Assembly: GCA_903909215.1 (NCBI GenBank) | Contig: CAIVUX010000006.1 | Location: forward strand, 1 to 64,000 | Length of the DNA stretch: 64,000 bases | Reading direction: 5' to 3' | Source of the DNA: an uncultured Ferrovum sp. | Lineage (GTDB): Bacteria > Pseudomonadota > Gammaproteobacteria > Burkholderiales > Ferrovaceae | Shown here: piece by piece, positions 48,328 through 57,468 of the stretch | Layout of the letters: each line of letters begins with the position of its first letter | How positions within the stretch are numbered: the stretch's first letter is position 1 | Translations under genes and position numbers: made by a program | Notes under the pieces: model-generated | What the model was told of the DNA's origin: nothing | What the model saw: only the letters and a program-made list of their open reading frames with translations | The model's database searches: none

Positions 48328-49770
48328 TTAGATGTCGCCTGTCACGCGCAACAATTCTTCAGGGGTGGTAATCCCCGTGCTGACCCAACGTTCACCGTCT
48401 TGACGCAAGGTGCGCATACCCCCCGTCACCGCGGCCTCTTGCAGAATCGATTCCGCAACGTGCTGGTGAATGAGCGCGCGTATGGGCTCATCCACCGTAA
48501 ATAATTCGTAAATACCGGTACGCCCTTGATAGCCCGTGCGGTTGCAGGTTTCGCAATCTGCTGCCGCATCAATTTTACCCAAGCAGACGGGGCAAGCCCG
48601 ACGCACCAAGCGCTGACCCAGCACACCTAACAAGGAGCTCGCCAACAGAAAAGGTTCAATCCCCATATCCACCAAGCGCGTTACAGCACTGGTTGCATCG
48701 TTGGTGTGTAAGGTGGCCAATACCAAGTGACCGGTTAAGCTGGCTTGCACCGCAATCTGCGCCGTCTCGGCATCACGAATTTCACCAATCATGATGACAT
48801 CAGGGTCTTGACGCAGAATGGCGCGCAGCGCTTTGGCAAAGGTTAACTCAATGCGAGGATTTACTTGCGTTTGGCCAATTCCGCCCAATTGATATTCAAT
48901 AGGGTCTTCCACTGTCATGACGTTAGTGGTTTGCGTATCCAAGCGGGAAAGAGCAGCATACAGCGTGGTGGTTTTACCGCTCCCTGTGGGGCCGGTGACC
49001 AATACAATGCCATGGGGACGATGAACAAGGCGATCAAAGCGTGACAGCGTATCGTCCGCCATGCCCAATGTGGCCAAATCAAGACGCCCCGAATCTTTAT
49101 CCAGTAAGCGCAGCACCGCGCGCTCACCAAAGCCCGTGGACAATGTGGATACGCGGACATCTACAGCCTTACCGCCCACCCGCAAAGCGATGCGGCCGTC
49201 TTGTGGCAAACGTTTTTCAGCAATATCCAACTGCGCCATGATTTTGATACGCGATATGAGTGCCGCGTGCAGCGCTTTTTTAGGACGCACCACATCGCGC
49301 AGGGTGCCGTCCACACGAAAACGCACCACCGACACTTGTTCCGCGGGTTCTATGTGAATGTCGGAGGCCCCTTCGCGTGCGGCTTGGGTGAGTAGCGCAT
49401 TGATCATGCGAATAATCGGGGCGTCATCACGAGATTCCAACAAATCTTCAATGGCTGGTAAGTCTTGCATGAGGCGCGACAAATCGATCTCGTCTTCCGC
49501 TTCCCCCACCACCTGTGCCGCCCCACTCTCGCTATTCGCATAAGCTTCCGTTAACGCCGCCTGCCAATCGGGTAAAGGGAGTAACTGTGTGCGCAATGCG
49601 CCATGCACGCGCCCCACTTCGGCCAGTGCTTGTGGGCGCGTTTCTTCGCAAATCCATACTTCCAATGCGTCCGGGTGCTGAGCCGCCACCAACACACGCC
49701 CTTCGCGCGCAAAGCCAAAGGGCAGCAACCGTGCGGCAAGCATTGAAACCTTATGCAGGGTTTGTGCCAT
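48328..49770 (-). CDS. gspE: type II secretion ATPase GspE
   Basis: A 480-aa hexameric ATPase powering pseudopilus assembly. It has the Walker A GPTGSGKTTTLYAALS and an Asp box TVEDPIEYQLGGIGQTQVNP. RQDPDVIMIGEIRDAETAQI (Walker B) and a His box (TGHLVLATLHTNDA) follow. The GspE-type tetracysteine zinc motif (CPVCLGKIDAAADCETC) is present. The N-terminal part would bind GspL. It shares one base with the end of gspD. Confidence 0.97.
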   Translation of the reverse strand: MAQTLHKVSMLAARLLPFGFAREGRVLVAAQHPDALEVWICEETRPQALAEVGRVHGALRTQLLPLPDWQAALTEAYANSESGAAQVVGEAEDEIDLSRLMQDLPAIEDLLESRDDAPIIRMINALLTQAAREGASDIHIEPAEQVSVVRFRVDGTLRDVVRPKKALHAALISRIKIMAQLDIAEKRLPQDGRIALRVGGKAVDVRVSTLSTGFGERAVLRLLDKDSGRLDLATLGMADDTLSRFDRLVHRPHGIVLVTGPTGSGKTTTLYAALSRLDTQTTNVMTVEDPIEYQLGGIGQTQVNPRIELTFAKALRAILRQDPDVIMIGEIRDAETAQIAVQASLTGHLVLATLHTNDATSAVTRLVDMGIEPFLLASSLLGVLGQRLVRRACPVCLGKIDAAADCETCNRTGYQGRTGIYELFTVDEPIRALIHQHVAESILQEAAVTGGMRTLRQDGERWVSTGITTPEELLRVTGDI

Positions 49771-51965
49771 TAAGGGTGCGCCGCTGCACCGGGTAATGGC
49801 GTAGCGGTAGGCTGCGTGGTGGTGGCCCCGGGCACTATAAAGGGTTCGCCCGAACCTTTGGCGTTAGGAAGCTTGGGCAGATCTTCGTTAGATAAAATGC
49901 GCACCAAAGGTTGGTAATGGTCCAGCGCACCCTTCATTTGGCCGTAACGATCATTGGTGAGCGCATCACTTTGCTCGCCGGAGCGAATCACGTAGGGGCG
50001 CAAAAACACCATCAAGTTGTCTTTTACGCGCGTCTTGGTTTCGTACCGGAAAAGAGCGCCCAAAAATGGCAGGTCACCTAAGAAAGGGGTTTTTTCCATA
50101 CTGTCGCTGTAACTGTCCGAGAGCAGGCCCCCTAAAGCCACCAGCTGTCCGTCTTGTACCAATACGTTGGATTCCACCGAACGTTTATTGAAAATGGGGC
50201 CATTAATATTGGTCAGACTGGCAGCATCTACCGTAGAAGACTCTAAGTAGATCTGCATGCGCACCAACCCGCCCTCAGAAATTTGCGGCTTAATTTTAAG
50301 CGTCAAGCCCACGTCTTTGCGGTCCACGGTGGTAAAGGGGTTCACTGTTGCGGTAGTGCCGGTTTGCGCATACTGGCCGGTCACGATGGGTAGATTTTCA
50401 GCGATCACAATCTTGGCTTCTTCATTATCCAAAGTCAGCAGGTTGGGCGTGGAAAGCACGTTGACTCCGGCAATATTGCTCACGGCATGCGCTAAGGCGG
50501 CCAGCCCCATCACGCCATTAAACTTTTGCAGTACACCAATGGAGGTTCCTGCAGCGGGCGCTACAGCAGGTGCGCCTGAGGCACCCAAGGTCAGCAGGTT
50601 ACCCGCTGAAGTGCCTAGCGCCGTTATGTTACTGCCCGGTGTGTTGGCATTAAAGCTGGTACCCAGTAATGTTTGTGTATTACCCGCACCAATAATACCC
50701 TGCATTTGAATACCGAATTCCTCGGCTTTATTATTAGAGACCTCTACGATCAGCGCCTCCACATAAATTTGCGGACGACGTGCATCCAACCGATCAATCA
50801 CATTGCGCAGATTGTTATACACCCGCTCATTGGAGGTGATGATAATGGAGTTGGTGGTGGCATCTGCTTGAATCATCCCCGCCGGTAACGAGCCGCTGGA
50901 ACTGCCTGCGCTGCTGGTGGCCGTGTTGGCTCCAGCATTTACAGGAGCGCCAGCGGTTGGGGTCTGACCCTGAGTGGGGGTCTGACCCTGCGTGGGGTTG
51001 AGGGATTGCGTACCCCCTCCTGTGCTGGTCAGAGATCCATCAGCCGCTACAATGCCACGCAAGGTTTGCGCCAATTTGGTGGCCTCTGCATTCTTTAAAG
51101 GCACCACCCAAATATTGCCCAAAGTCGCTGTGGGTAAGTCCAGTTTTTTGATCAGAGCCTTAATTTGATCGCCACGCGTGGCAGTGGCAGCCTTTAGTAA
51201 GATACTGTTGGTACGGGGTTCGGCCACAGCAATAGTGCGAATAGCGGGGTCGTTACCACTACCCGTGGAATCAGACATGCGGTTAATAATGGCGGCGATA
51301 TCCAGCGCCAATCCATTCTTAATTGGAATAATGTCCACGTCTCCGGCCAGCGGCACATCGATGGCGGCAATAATGCGCGTCACACGGCGAATGTTTTCTG
51401 AATAATCAGTAATCACCAAAGTGTTATTGGCGGAATAGGCAGTAATGGTGTTGTTGGCCGCAATCAAGGGGCGCAGCACCGGCACCAAGTTGGCGGCCGA
51501 TTCATACTTCAAGCGAAACACTTGGGTAATGATCTGATCTCCTACTGGTGCGCTTTCCGTTGCCCCACCACCGCCACTGGCGTCCACAGTGACGCGACCG
51601 CCTTGTAGTTTTGCATCAGCTTCAGGCAGCACACGATAAAACCCTGATCCCTCCACCAAGGCAAACCCCTGTAAGCGCAATGCCGCGGTTAACGTAGCCA
51701 GCGCTTCGGTTTTGGTAAGCGCCTTCTCGCTGGTGAGGGTGATGGTGCCTTTTACACGCGGGTCCACCAAAATATTTTTACCAATCGCCTCTCCCACCGC
51801 CTTAATAACCCCTTCAATATCCGCATCGGTAAAATTAAGTGAAATGAGTGATGATTGTGCGGTATTGGCAGGAGCTGCAACCGGCGCGCTTTGCGCAGCA
51901 CTTGTTACGCACAGTAAAACCATGCTCACTGCCCACATTAATTTAATTTGTTTTTTCATGATCAC
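49770..51965 (-). CDS. gspD: type II secretion secretin GspD
   Basis: A 731-aa outer-membrane secretin channel. It has a signal peptide, an N0 domain (LNFTDADIEGVIKAVGEAIG), N1-N3 repeats with VPLKNAEATKLAQTLRGIVA, and the secretin core (VNVLSTPNLLTLDNEEAKIV, KDVGLTLKIKPQIS). An imperfect pair of the 13-bp repeat (50959-50989) encodes TQGQTPTQGQTP at residues about 326-336, in the loop of the N3 domain before SSAGSSSGSLP. No S domain for a pilotin and no gspS are seen. Confidence 0.96.
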   Translation of the reverse strand: MIMKKQIKLMWAVSMVLLCVTSAAQSAPVAAPANTAQSSLISLNFTDADIEGVIKAVGEAIGKNILVDPRVKGTITLTSEKALTKTEALATLTAALRLQGFALVEGSGFYRVLPEADAKLQGGRVTVDASGGGGATESAPVGDQIITQVFRLKYESAANLVPVLRPLIAANNTITAYSANNTLVITDYSENIRRVTRIIAAIDVPLAGDVDIIPIKNGLALDIAAIINRMSDSTGSGNDPAIRTIAVAEPRTNSILLKAATATRGDQIKALIKKLDLPTATLGNIWVVPLKNAEATKLAQTLRGIVAADGSLTSTGGGTQSLNPTQGQTPTQGQTPTAGAPVNAGANTATSSAGSSSGSLPAGMIQADATTNSIIITSNERVYNNLRNVIDRLDARRPQIYVEALIVEVSNNKAEEFGIQMQGIIGAGNTQTLLGTSFNANTPGSNITALGTSAGNLLTLGASGAPAVAPAAGTSIGVLQKFNGVMGLAALAHAVSNIAGVNVLSTPNLLTLDNEEAKIVIAENLPIVTGQYAQTGTTATVNPFTTVDRKDVGLTLKIKPQISEGGLVRMQIYLESSTVDAASLTNINGPIFNKRSVESNVLVQDGQLVALGGLLSDSYSDSMEKTPFLGDLPFLGALFRYETKTRVKDNLMVFLRPYVIRSGEQSDALTNDRYGQMKGALDHYQPLVRILSNEDLPKLPNAKGSGEPFIVPGATTTQPTATPLPGAAAHP
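50959..50989. repeat. imperfect 13-bp repeat pair inside gspD
   Basis: GGGGTCTGACCCT at 50959-50971 and 50977-50989. The 18-bp period keeps the frame and gives a repeating TPTQGQ peptide in a disordered loop. Confidence 0.8.
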
Positions 51966-51970
51966 GAATC

Positions 51971-52726
51971 CTAATAATGCAGGCGCGTAATGGCCCCTTC
52001 CCGTTTCCCCAAAATGCTAAGCAACCCAATCAACTGCGGCTGCATATCGTCGCTGGCCGTGGCCTGCCCATCAAAACCCAAACGGCCTTGCGTTAGCGTT
52101 CCTTGACCGGACAACATCAACGGTCCGCTCACGGTTTCTAAATCAATACGTCCTCCCAATGGGCCCCACGCCGCGCTGAGGATGTAACTGCCCAAAGGAG
52201 CCACCGGGGATAATCGTGAGCGCAATTGGTTGGCCTGCACGGTCATACTCAGCAACGATTCTGGTGCTGCAGCACCATAAGCCCAATCCAAGGCATTCCA
52301 GTCCACATTCAACGCCCCTTCAAAGCGCAGGGTGTTAAAGGGCGCGCCCAAGCCCATTAATAACTGTGCAGGTAGGACGGCTTGTCCGGCATTTAAATGC
52401 GCCTTGCCCCAGCCTATTGTTCCGCTTAAGCGTGACACCGAGGCGCCCTGCACTTCTTCATCCAGTACCACATCCATTCCATGCAGCGTGGGGCTGAGGT
52501 TCCAGCTTAGTCGCCCGGGCAATACGCCCGCTGCGCTGGGCCCGCTTTGCAATGCCAATTCTGCCGAGCCTTGCCATAAAGTGCCCAGGCTATTGGCCAT
52601 TACCAAACCCGGAACACGCCCTGCCAAGCTTACCGCCAACGCGCTGGCGGGAATATGTGCCACCGCCACCACCGCAAAGGTTAGCAAAAAAACGGCTGTG
52701 GCCATAAAGCGTCCGCTTGGCATCAC
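51971..52726 (-). CDS. gspN: type II secretion protein GspN
   Basis: A 251-aa protein with one N-terminal membrane anchor (MATAVFLLTFAVVAVAHIPA) and a periplasmic domain with the GspN pattern LAVSLAGRVPGLVMANSLGT, LWQGSAEL and LSWNLSPTLHG. GspN is present only in some type II systems and its role is not well defined. It is 3 bp after gspM. Confidence 0.88.
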   Translation of the reverse strand: MMPSGRFMATAVFLLTFAVVAVAHIPASALAVSLAGRVPGLVMANSLGTLWQGSAELALQSGPSAAGVLPGRLSWNLSPTLHGMDVVLDEEVQGASVSRLSGTIGWGKAHLNAGQAVLPAQLLMGLGAPFNTLRFEGALNVDWNALDWAYGAAAPESLLSMTVQANQLRSRLSPVAPLGSYILSAAWGPLGGRIDLETVSGPLMLSGQGTLTQGRLGFDGQATASDDMQPQLIGLLSILGKREGAITRLHY

Positions 52727-52729
52727 GCC

Positions 52730-53218
52730 CTAAGCGCCGTTTTGCAGAACCATGCGGGCATTCACCTGTCCGGGATGCACGGTTCGCTCAAAATAGCCTT
52801 CCACAAGGCTAATCTTCCATTGCTGACGAATCTGATCCAGCCAATCCGCTATTGTACTAAAACCTGTTTCATGAAATTCCACAGCCACCTGACCGTTGGT
52901 CAGTGGTTCTATTTTTTGCGTCAAAAGCCCTGCGCCCTTAAGGGAATCCCGAACTGCGGGCACGAGCGCTTCTGGGGTCAGACCCCTTTGGGGGGCATTG
53001 GCTTTGCTGGCATTGAGTTCTTCAGCCATGGATTGCATGCGAGAGAACTCGTCACGCATTTTGGGCAGCTCATGCTCCAGCTGGCTAATGCCGCGTGCTG
53101 AGGGAATCCACAAAATACTATACCCTACGATGAACGACAGAAACGCAGCCAATGCCACCAGCAACAGCCGCTCAGACAGGGTACGCACTTGCCAAAAACG
53201 CATCACAAAGTGCTTCAT
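52730..53218 (-). CDS. gspM: type II secretion protein GspM
   Basis: A 162-aa protein with a short cytoplasmic tail, one membrane helix (LLLVALAAFLSFIVGYSILW) and a periplasmic ferredoxin-like domain, as in GspM. The start at 53218 overlaps the gspL stop in an ATGA. One 13-bp repeat (52974-52986) encodes RGLTP at residues about 78-82, just before the C-terminal domain. It forms the inner-membrane platform with GspL. Confidence 0.88.
   Translation of the reverse strand: MKHFVMRFWQVRTLSERLLLVALAAFLSFIVGYSILWIPSARGISQLEHELPKMRDEFSRMQSMAEELNASKANAPQRGLTPEALVPAVRDSLKGAGLLTQKIEPLTNGQVAVEFHETGFSTIADWLDQIRQQWKISLVEGYFERTVHPGQVNARMVLQNGA
52974..52986. repeat. 13-bp palindrome inside gspM
   Basis: Exact copy, read in frame as RGLTP between the coiled and C-terminal parts of GspM. 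Confidence 0.9.
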
Positions 53219-54381
53219 TGCGTGGCTCCCGTCAGGCGCCAATTGCCTTTTCCATCCTCACGCAACATCACGCCACGCACGCTGGCTTTTTTAACCAACG
53301 CATCCGCGCTGTAACCGGTTTTAAAACGGATCATCAAGCTCTGGTTGCGGTAATCCAAACGTGCCACAGCATCCCCGGGCTCACCACTCATCAGTTGTGT
53401 GAGCTGCGCCACCAGCACCGGAAAATCTCCCGCTGAAGCGCCGCCTGCGGCCATATGCCGCGCATCCAAGGCACGCTGCAGGGCCAATGCTGGCGCCACG
53501 TCAACGGCCACATTAGGAACAGCGGCGTGCAGCAGCGCATTCATAGATTGCGTGAGGGATTGTTTTTGCCAAGCCAAGCGTGCCCAATATAAGTTCTGCG
53601 CCAACACCTGCAACAGTAACGCCGCCAGCGCGATAACGATTGCGGTTTTCCACGGACGCAATTGGCGCAATAGGGTGCTGCGCGGCGCAAATTCAAACTG
53701 ACATAAATCCATATAGTCTGTTACACCCGCGCTCACAACATTCTCAAAACTGGGACGATGGGCTGCGCCCAAGCCTGCGGGAACACCTGGAATAGTAGGC
53801 CAATCAGAGCCTTCTGGCACGCGCAATCCAATGCCCGTAAAACGCCCCGAACGCCAAGTGATGCTGCGCAGATCGTTTGATGGAGCCCTATCTTCAAATT
53901 GCAAAGTGCCCACAGGTTGCAAGAATTGTCCGGGAATAATTTCCAGCGTGCCGCCCTCGGCGTCCGCAAAGGTTTCATAAACAAAGCGCATCCAACCACG
54001 ATCCACCACCGCCACCGGAATGGTCTGAGAATCTGTGTTGCGCTGACCTAATGAAAAATGGCATTGCTCAGCAGGTTGCACCAAATGTTCTTCCAAAATA
54101 TTGGGCAGTGCTTCACGAATGCGTGCGGTGGGCAATGATTCTAGGCCGGGCCAACGGGTTTCCAACAGCAGTACATCGAAGGCCGGCATCACCAATATGG
54201 TTTTGGCGGCACGGGGCAGGCCTGCACGCGTGCTGCGCCCTTGTTGCAACACGTGCGAAGACGCACCCGTCACCACAAAAGGCATCTCACCCAACAGCCA
54301 GCGCTCGGGCGCTGCAGCAGGACGTGGGGGCAACTGCACCCATAAAGTTAATAATGCCGAAATAGACTCATCCTCCAACAC
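53215..54381 (-). CDS. gspL: type II secretion protein GspL
   Basis: A 388-aa bitopic protein. The cytoplasmic actin-like domain (about residues 1-240, with VLLLETRWPGLESLPTARIR) binds GspE. One membrane helix (TAIVIALAALLLQVLAQNLY) leads to a periplasmic ferredoxin-like domain near ARLDYRNQSLMIRFKTGYSA. It overlaps gspK by 14 bp and gspM by 4 bp. Confidence 0.92.
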   Translation of the reverse strand: MLEDESISALLTLWVQLPPRPAAAPERWLLGEMPFVVTGASSHVLQQGRSTRAGLPRAAKTILVMPAFDVLLLETRWPGLESLPTARIREALPNILEEHLVQPAEQCHFSLGQRNTDSQTIPVAVVDRGWMRFVYETFADAEGGTLEIIPGQFLQPVGTLQFEDRAPSNDLRSITWRSGRFTGIGLRVPEGSDWPTIPGVPAGLGAAHRPSFENVVSAGVTDYMDLCQFEFAPRSTLLRQLRPWKTAIVIALAALLLQVLAQNLYWARLAWQKQSLTQSMNALLHAAVPNVAVDVAPALALQRALDARHMAAGGASAGDFPVLVAQLTQLMSGEPGDAVARLDYRNQSLMIRFKTGYSADALVKKASVRGVMLREDGKGNWRLTGATQ

Positions 54382-55381
54382 TCACGCCATCCGGTAAGCC
54401 GGGTTTAATCCACAATACTCGCGTTGCGTTTCCCGGGCCTGCGCGCCGAGAAATTAAAGCTTGTTGCGTCAACATCAAACGACCGTGGCGCAAACGCTCT
54501 ACCACCCAAAAATATTCCGTACTCACACTCAGGTTGCGGTTGCTGACCGTTATCCATTGCGGGGCACGGCTGCGTATTCGGCTGCTGAGCGACCCGTAAT
54601 CGGGAAAATAGCTCTGCGTGCGATCGGCTACTAACTGCTGAGCCTGGCTTAATGTAACGCCTAAGGCCGCAGCCAACACCATGACTGAGGCCGTATTGGC
54701 ATTTACCGCACTGGGCCTAGGCAAAACAACCGTATATTGCCCCAAAACCGCCAATTGATCAGGGGTTGCCCCGGGAATAATACCCAGTAAATCTGCTGCG
54801 CAGGTTACAGGTAAATGATTATCCCCTTCAGCGCTAATCGGCTGACGCTGTAACAACAGGGCCTGGGCCACCTGCCCTGCCCCCTCCGGGTTTAACCCCA
54901 CACTTTGCAACAAACGGGCGAAAATAGCGATAGCCTCCGGATTTACGCGCGTGGCGCTTACCCAGCCGGCATCTCCTTGAGGGTTGGCGACTTCTATGAG
55001 AGAGGTGAGGTTAAAATGTGAATTGGCATCCACAACCGCTCCTGATAACCAAGTTTCACGATCAGCCTCCGACATCGTAGCCCCTTGGGTTTGCATGAAG
55101 TCTGACAGTGGCGTCTCGTTAATGGGTATAGCCCACACCTCTCCCAATTGATCCACATTACCGGTTTGGTATAAATCTTCACGCAACATTAAACGCGCCC
55201 AATCCAGTGCCCCCACACCCAACCATTGCGCAGAATCGCGCAGGCGTTGGTTTTCTAGAGTGCGAATACGCACCTCTTCGCGCCACAACAAACCACTCAC
55301 CAAGGCGGTGGCCAAGGTCACCACCAAGAGTGCAGCCAATAACGCAGCCCCCTGTTGCCGATTGTGGTTAACGCTTTTCAA
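54368..55381 (-). CDS. gspK: type II secretion minor pseudopilin GspK
   Basis: A 337-aa protein, much larger than other pseudopilins, as usual for GspK. The N-terminal QQGAALLAALLVVTLATALV lacks the Glu at position 5 of the mature protein, which is typical for GspK at the pseudopilus tip. VNANTASVMVLAAALG near the C-terminal third is a helix-hairpin-helix-like block. It forms the tip with GspI and GspJ. It overlaps gspJ by 4 bp. Confidence 0.93.
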   Translation of the reverse strand: MKSVNHNRQQGAALLAALLVVTLATALVSGLLWREEVRIRTLENQRLRDSAQWLGVGALDWARLMLREDLYQTGNVDQLGEVWAIPINETPLSDFMQTQGATMSEADRETWLSGAVVDANSHFNLTSLIEVANPQGDAGWVSATRVNPEAIAIFARLLQSVGLNPEGAGQVAQALLLQRQPISAEGDNHLPVTCAADLLGIIPGATPDQLAVLGQYTVVLPRPSAVNANTASVMVLAAALGVTLSQAQQLVADRTQSYFPDYGSLSSRIRSRAPQWITVSNRNLSVSTEYFWVVERLRHGRLMLTQQALISRRAGPGNATRVLWIKPGLPDGVSVGG

Positions 55382-56019
55382 TTAAACCCCGTCATGGCAA
55401 TTTTGCGAAACGGCGTGTTGCTGTTGTTTAAATACACCACGAGTTCAATGCCCAACAACAGCACACTGCCCTGTGGCGTAATCACGGCCGTTTGCTGTTT
55501 TACTTGTGCATCCGTAGCGCTCCAGGTAAAGCCATCCACCAAGGCATTGCCCTGCAGGCTTATGACGCCGGTGAGCAAGGTTGCCGGTGTAGCGCTATAG
55601 AGCGTTGCGAAGTCGGCGCCTTGCTGCAAGGCCGCCCAATTGCGCTGCAACTCTAGACGAGTATCCACCTGAGTGGATTCCAAGCGCTGAATGGCCTGGT
55701 CTTGATAGCGATACACTACAAATACGGCATGATGAACTCCTTGACCGTCTACGCGGTCGCGAATCAATGCCACTTGGTTATCCCCCAAATGCACGGGCAC
55801 GCCCGCTAACCAACGATCGGGGGCAGCCAAGGCGCGACAGTCCTCGTCCCATTGCGAAAACAGTGCACGCACCCCATCAAACTGCTCGCCACGTTGCGTT
55901 AAGGCTTCGCGCGTGCGCACCATGGAATCCAGCGCGCGCCAAGACAATACCGACATGACTGCCATCAGCAACAGGGCCACCATCACTTCAATCAGTGTAA
56001 AACCCCGCTCAGAGTCCAT
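55378..56019 (-). CDS. gspJ: type II secretion minor pseudopilin GspJ
   Basis: A 213-aa protein with the prepilin cleavage site RGFTLIEVMVALLLMAVMSV at the N-terminus and the GspJ pattern LDSMVRTREAL, FDGVRALFSQWDEDCRALA. Partner of GspI and GspK in the tip complex. It overlaps gspI by 11 bp. Confidence 0.93.
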   Translation of the reverse strand: MDSERGFTLIEVMVALLLMAVMSVLSWRALDSMVRTREALTQRGEQFDGVRALFSQWDEDCRALAAPDRWLAGVPVHLGDNQVALIRDRVDGQGVHHAVFVVYRYQDQAIQRLESTQVDTRLELQRNWAALQQGADFATLYSATPATLLTGVISLQGNALVDGFTWSATDAQVKQQTAVITPQGSVLLLGIELVVYLNNSNTPFRKIAMTGFN

Positions 56020-56389
56020 GGGACGGTCCGTTGGGCAGTAAGGTAATCACCGTGGCCAACACTGTGGGGTCGTCTGGTAGAGCCACAGAAACCTCCACAC
56101 GACGAAAAGCGGGATTGGGGGTAGTGGTTATGATTTCATGGCAGCTGAAGGGCAAGGCGCCTTGCGGACAATCCACGGTGCGCTCGCCGATATCCGGCCA
56201 TAGTCGGCGTAGCCGCAGATCGGCGATGTGATTATCCGCACTCCACTGGGCTGCCAGACGTGGTGATAAATCATTGCTGGCGCGCGTCACTACGCCTAAG
56301 GCGCGCATGGATGCGCTGAGCGCCACGGCCACCACAAAAAGCGCCACCAACACCTCAATTAATGTAAAGCCTTGCGCGCTGCTCTTCAC
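56009..56389 (-). CDS. gspI: type II secretion minor pseudopilin GspI
   Basis: A 126-aa protein with the prepilin motif QGFTLIEVLVALFVVAVALS, followed by a short globular domain with AAQWSADNHIADLRL, typical of GspI. It overlaps gspH by 4 bp. Confidence 0.92.
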   Translation of the reverse strand: MKSSAQGFTLIEVLVALFVVAVALSASMRALGVVTRASNDLSPRLAAQWSADNHIADLRLRRLWPDIGERTVDCPQGALPFSCHEIITTTPNPAFRRVEVSVALPDDPTVLATVITLLPNGPSHGL

Positions 56390-56901
56390 GGTGATCGTTG
56401 TTGCATTGTGTAGCCCCCCAAACCATCGGAGGTTAAGATGATTTGTTGCGCGCCTTGTTGCAACAAAATTCCCATGGGGTCATTGAGGGCTTCGCGTCCC
56501 AGCCAGAGATCTAATGTGTCCACAGATGCATTGGCGTCGATGACCGGCCATAGACCCAAACGATCCAATGGGGGCGAGAAACGGCCGGGGTCGATGGTGG
56601 TGGCGCTGGGCGGACTTGGGGTCAGACCCCCATTGGGGGTCTGACCCCATTCTTGAGCAAATTGCCAACCATTGCGATCCAAGCGCAGCAACAGTGGTTG
56701 CCCTGTGAGGCGTGCTTCATCGGTAGCTAAATTCATAAGAGCCGCCAGATGTCGTCCTTGTTCGGCCAGTTGATTGGATTGAGAAGAGCGGAATGAGAGC
56801 GTCACAAGACCCAAGGTGATGCCCGCTATGACCAGCACCACCAGCAATTCAATTAGAGTGAAGCCTAAATTATGGGCTCCAGTTGCCGATGTCTGCGTCA
56901 T
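56386..56901 (-). CDS. gspH: type II secretion minor pseudopilin GspH
   Basis: A 171-aa protein with the prepilin motif LGFTLIELLVVLVIAGITLG. The body has FRSSQSNQLAEQGRHLAALM and NLATDEARLTGQPLLLRLDR, as in GspH. Two exact 13-bp repeats (56618-56648) encode GQTPNGGLTP at residues about 85-95, an inserted loop in the globular domain. The ATG at 56901 is preceded by GAGG; an upstream frame to 56976 overlaps gspG and is less likely. Confidence 0.9.
   Translation of the reverse strand: MTQTSATGAHNLGFTLIELLVVLVIAGITLGLVTLSFRSSQSNQLAEQGRHLAALMNLATDEARLTGQPLLLRLDRNGWQFAQEWGQTPNGGLTPSPPSATTIDPGRFSPPLDRLGLWPVIDANASVDTLDLWLGREALNDPMGILLQQGAQQIILTSDGLGGYTMQQRSP
56618..56648. repeat. pair of 13-bp palindromes inside gspH
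   Basis: Exact copies at 56618-56630 and 56636-56648 with the 5-nt spacer CATTG. The 18-bp period keeps the reading frame, unlike the 17-bp period seen in intergenic pairs. Confidence 0.95.
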
Positions 56902-57307
56902 CGCCCTCGCCACCGGGTTTTCCATCCGCACCAAAACTCCACACATCAATCTCCCCATGTAATCCGGGGTTGGCATATTGATAGGCGCTTCCCCATGGGT
57001 CCTTGGGTAAATTATCCAGATACGCTTTCCAATTGGTAAGCGGTGGATCCGTTACAGGACGGTTCACCAAGGCCGTAAGACCCTGCTCAGTGGTTGGATA
57101 GCGCGCATTGTCTAGACGGTACAGTTTTAAGGCCTGCACAATGCTGGCAATGTCCTGACGAGCGGCTATACGGCGTGCTTCATCAGGGCGACCCATGACG
57201 CGTGGCACGATTAAAGCAGCCAGAATGCCAATAATGATCATCACCACCATAATTTCTATGAGAGTGAAGCCCTGCTGGCGGTTGAGGGTAGCGGTTTTGG
57301 AATTCAT
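56870..57307 (-). CDS. gspG: type II secretion major pseudopilin GspG
   Basis: A 145-aa major pseudopilin with the cleavage motif QGFTLIEIMVVMIIIGILAA and the GspG signature RQDIASIVQALKLYRLDNAR, YPTTEQGL and the C-terminal calcium-loop region LPKDPWGSAYQYANPG. It is the first gene of the minus-strand gsp run. Copies of the 13-bp repeat lie directly upstream in its promoter region. Confidence 0.97.
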   Translation of the reverse strand: MNSKTATLNRQQGFTLIEIMVVMIIIGILAALIVPRVMGRPDEARRIAARQDIASIVQALKLYRLDNARYPTTEQGLTALVNRPVTDPPLTNWKAYLDNLPKDPWGSAYQYANPGLHGEIDVWSFGADGKPGGEGDDADIGNWSP

Positions 57308-57337
57308 ATATACGCGTTCTTCGGTTTTGGCGGTTTT

Positions 57338-57385
57338 GGGGTCAGACCCCGCATGGGGTCTGACCCCATTAAGTGGTCTGACCCC
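57338..57385. repeat. two exact and one partial 13-bp palindrome
   Basis: Exact copies at 57338-57350 and 57355-57367 (spacer GCAT), and a partial one at about 57373-57385. GTTTTGGGGTCAGACC (57333-57348) and its inverted copy (57375-57390) frame the set. It sits between divergent gspG and gspC. Confidence 0.92.
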
Positions 57386-57468
57386 AAAACAAAGACAATT
57401 CTACCGCAATACCCCTGCTGTTCCACAAATGCTGGAGGTTTGCCGTAAAACTGAGTATCTTAGGCACC

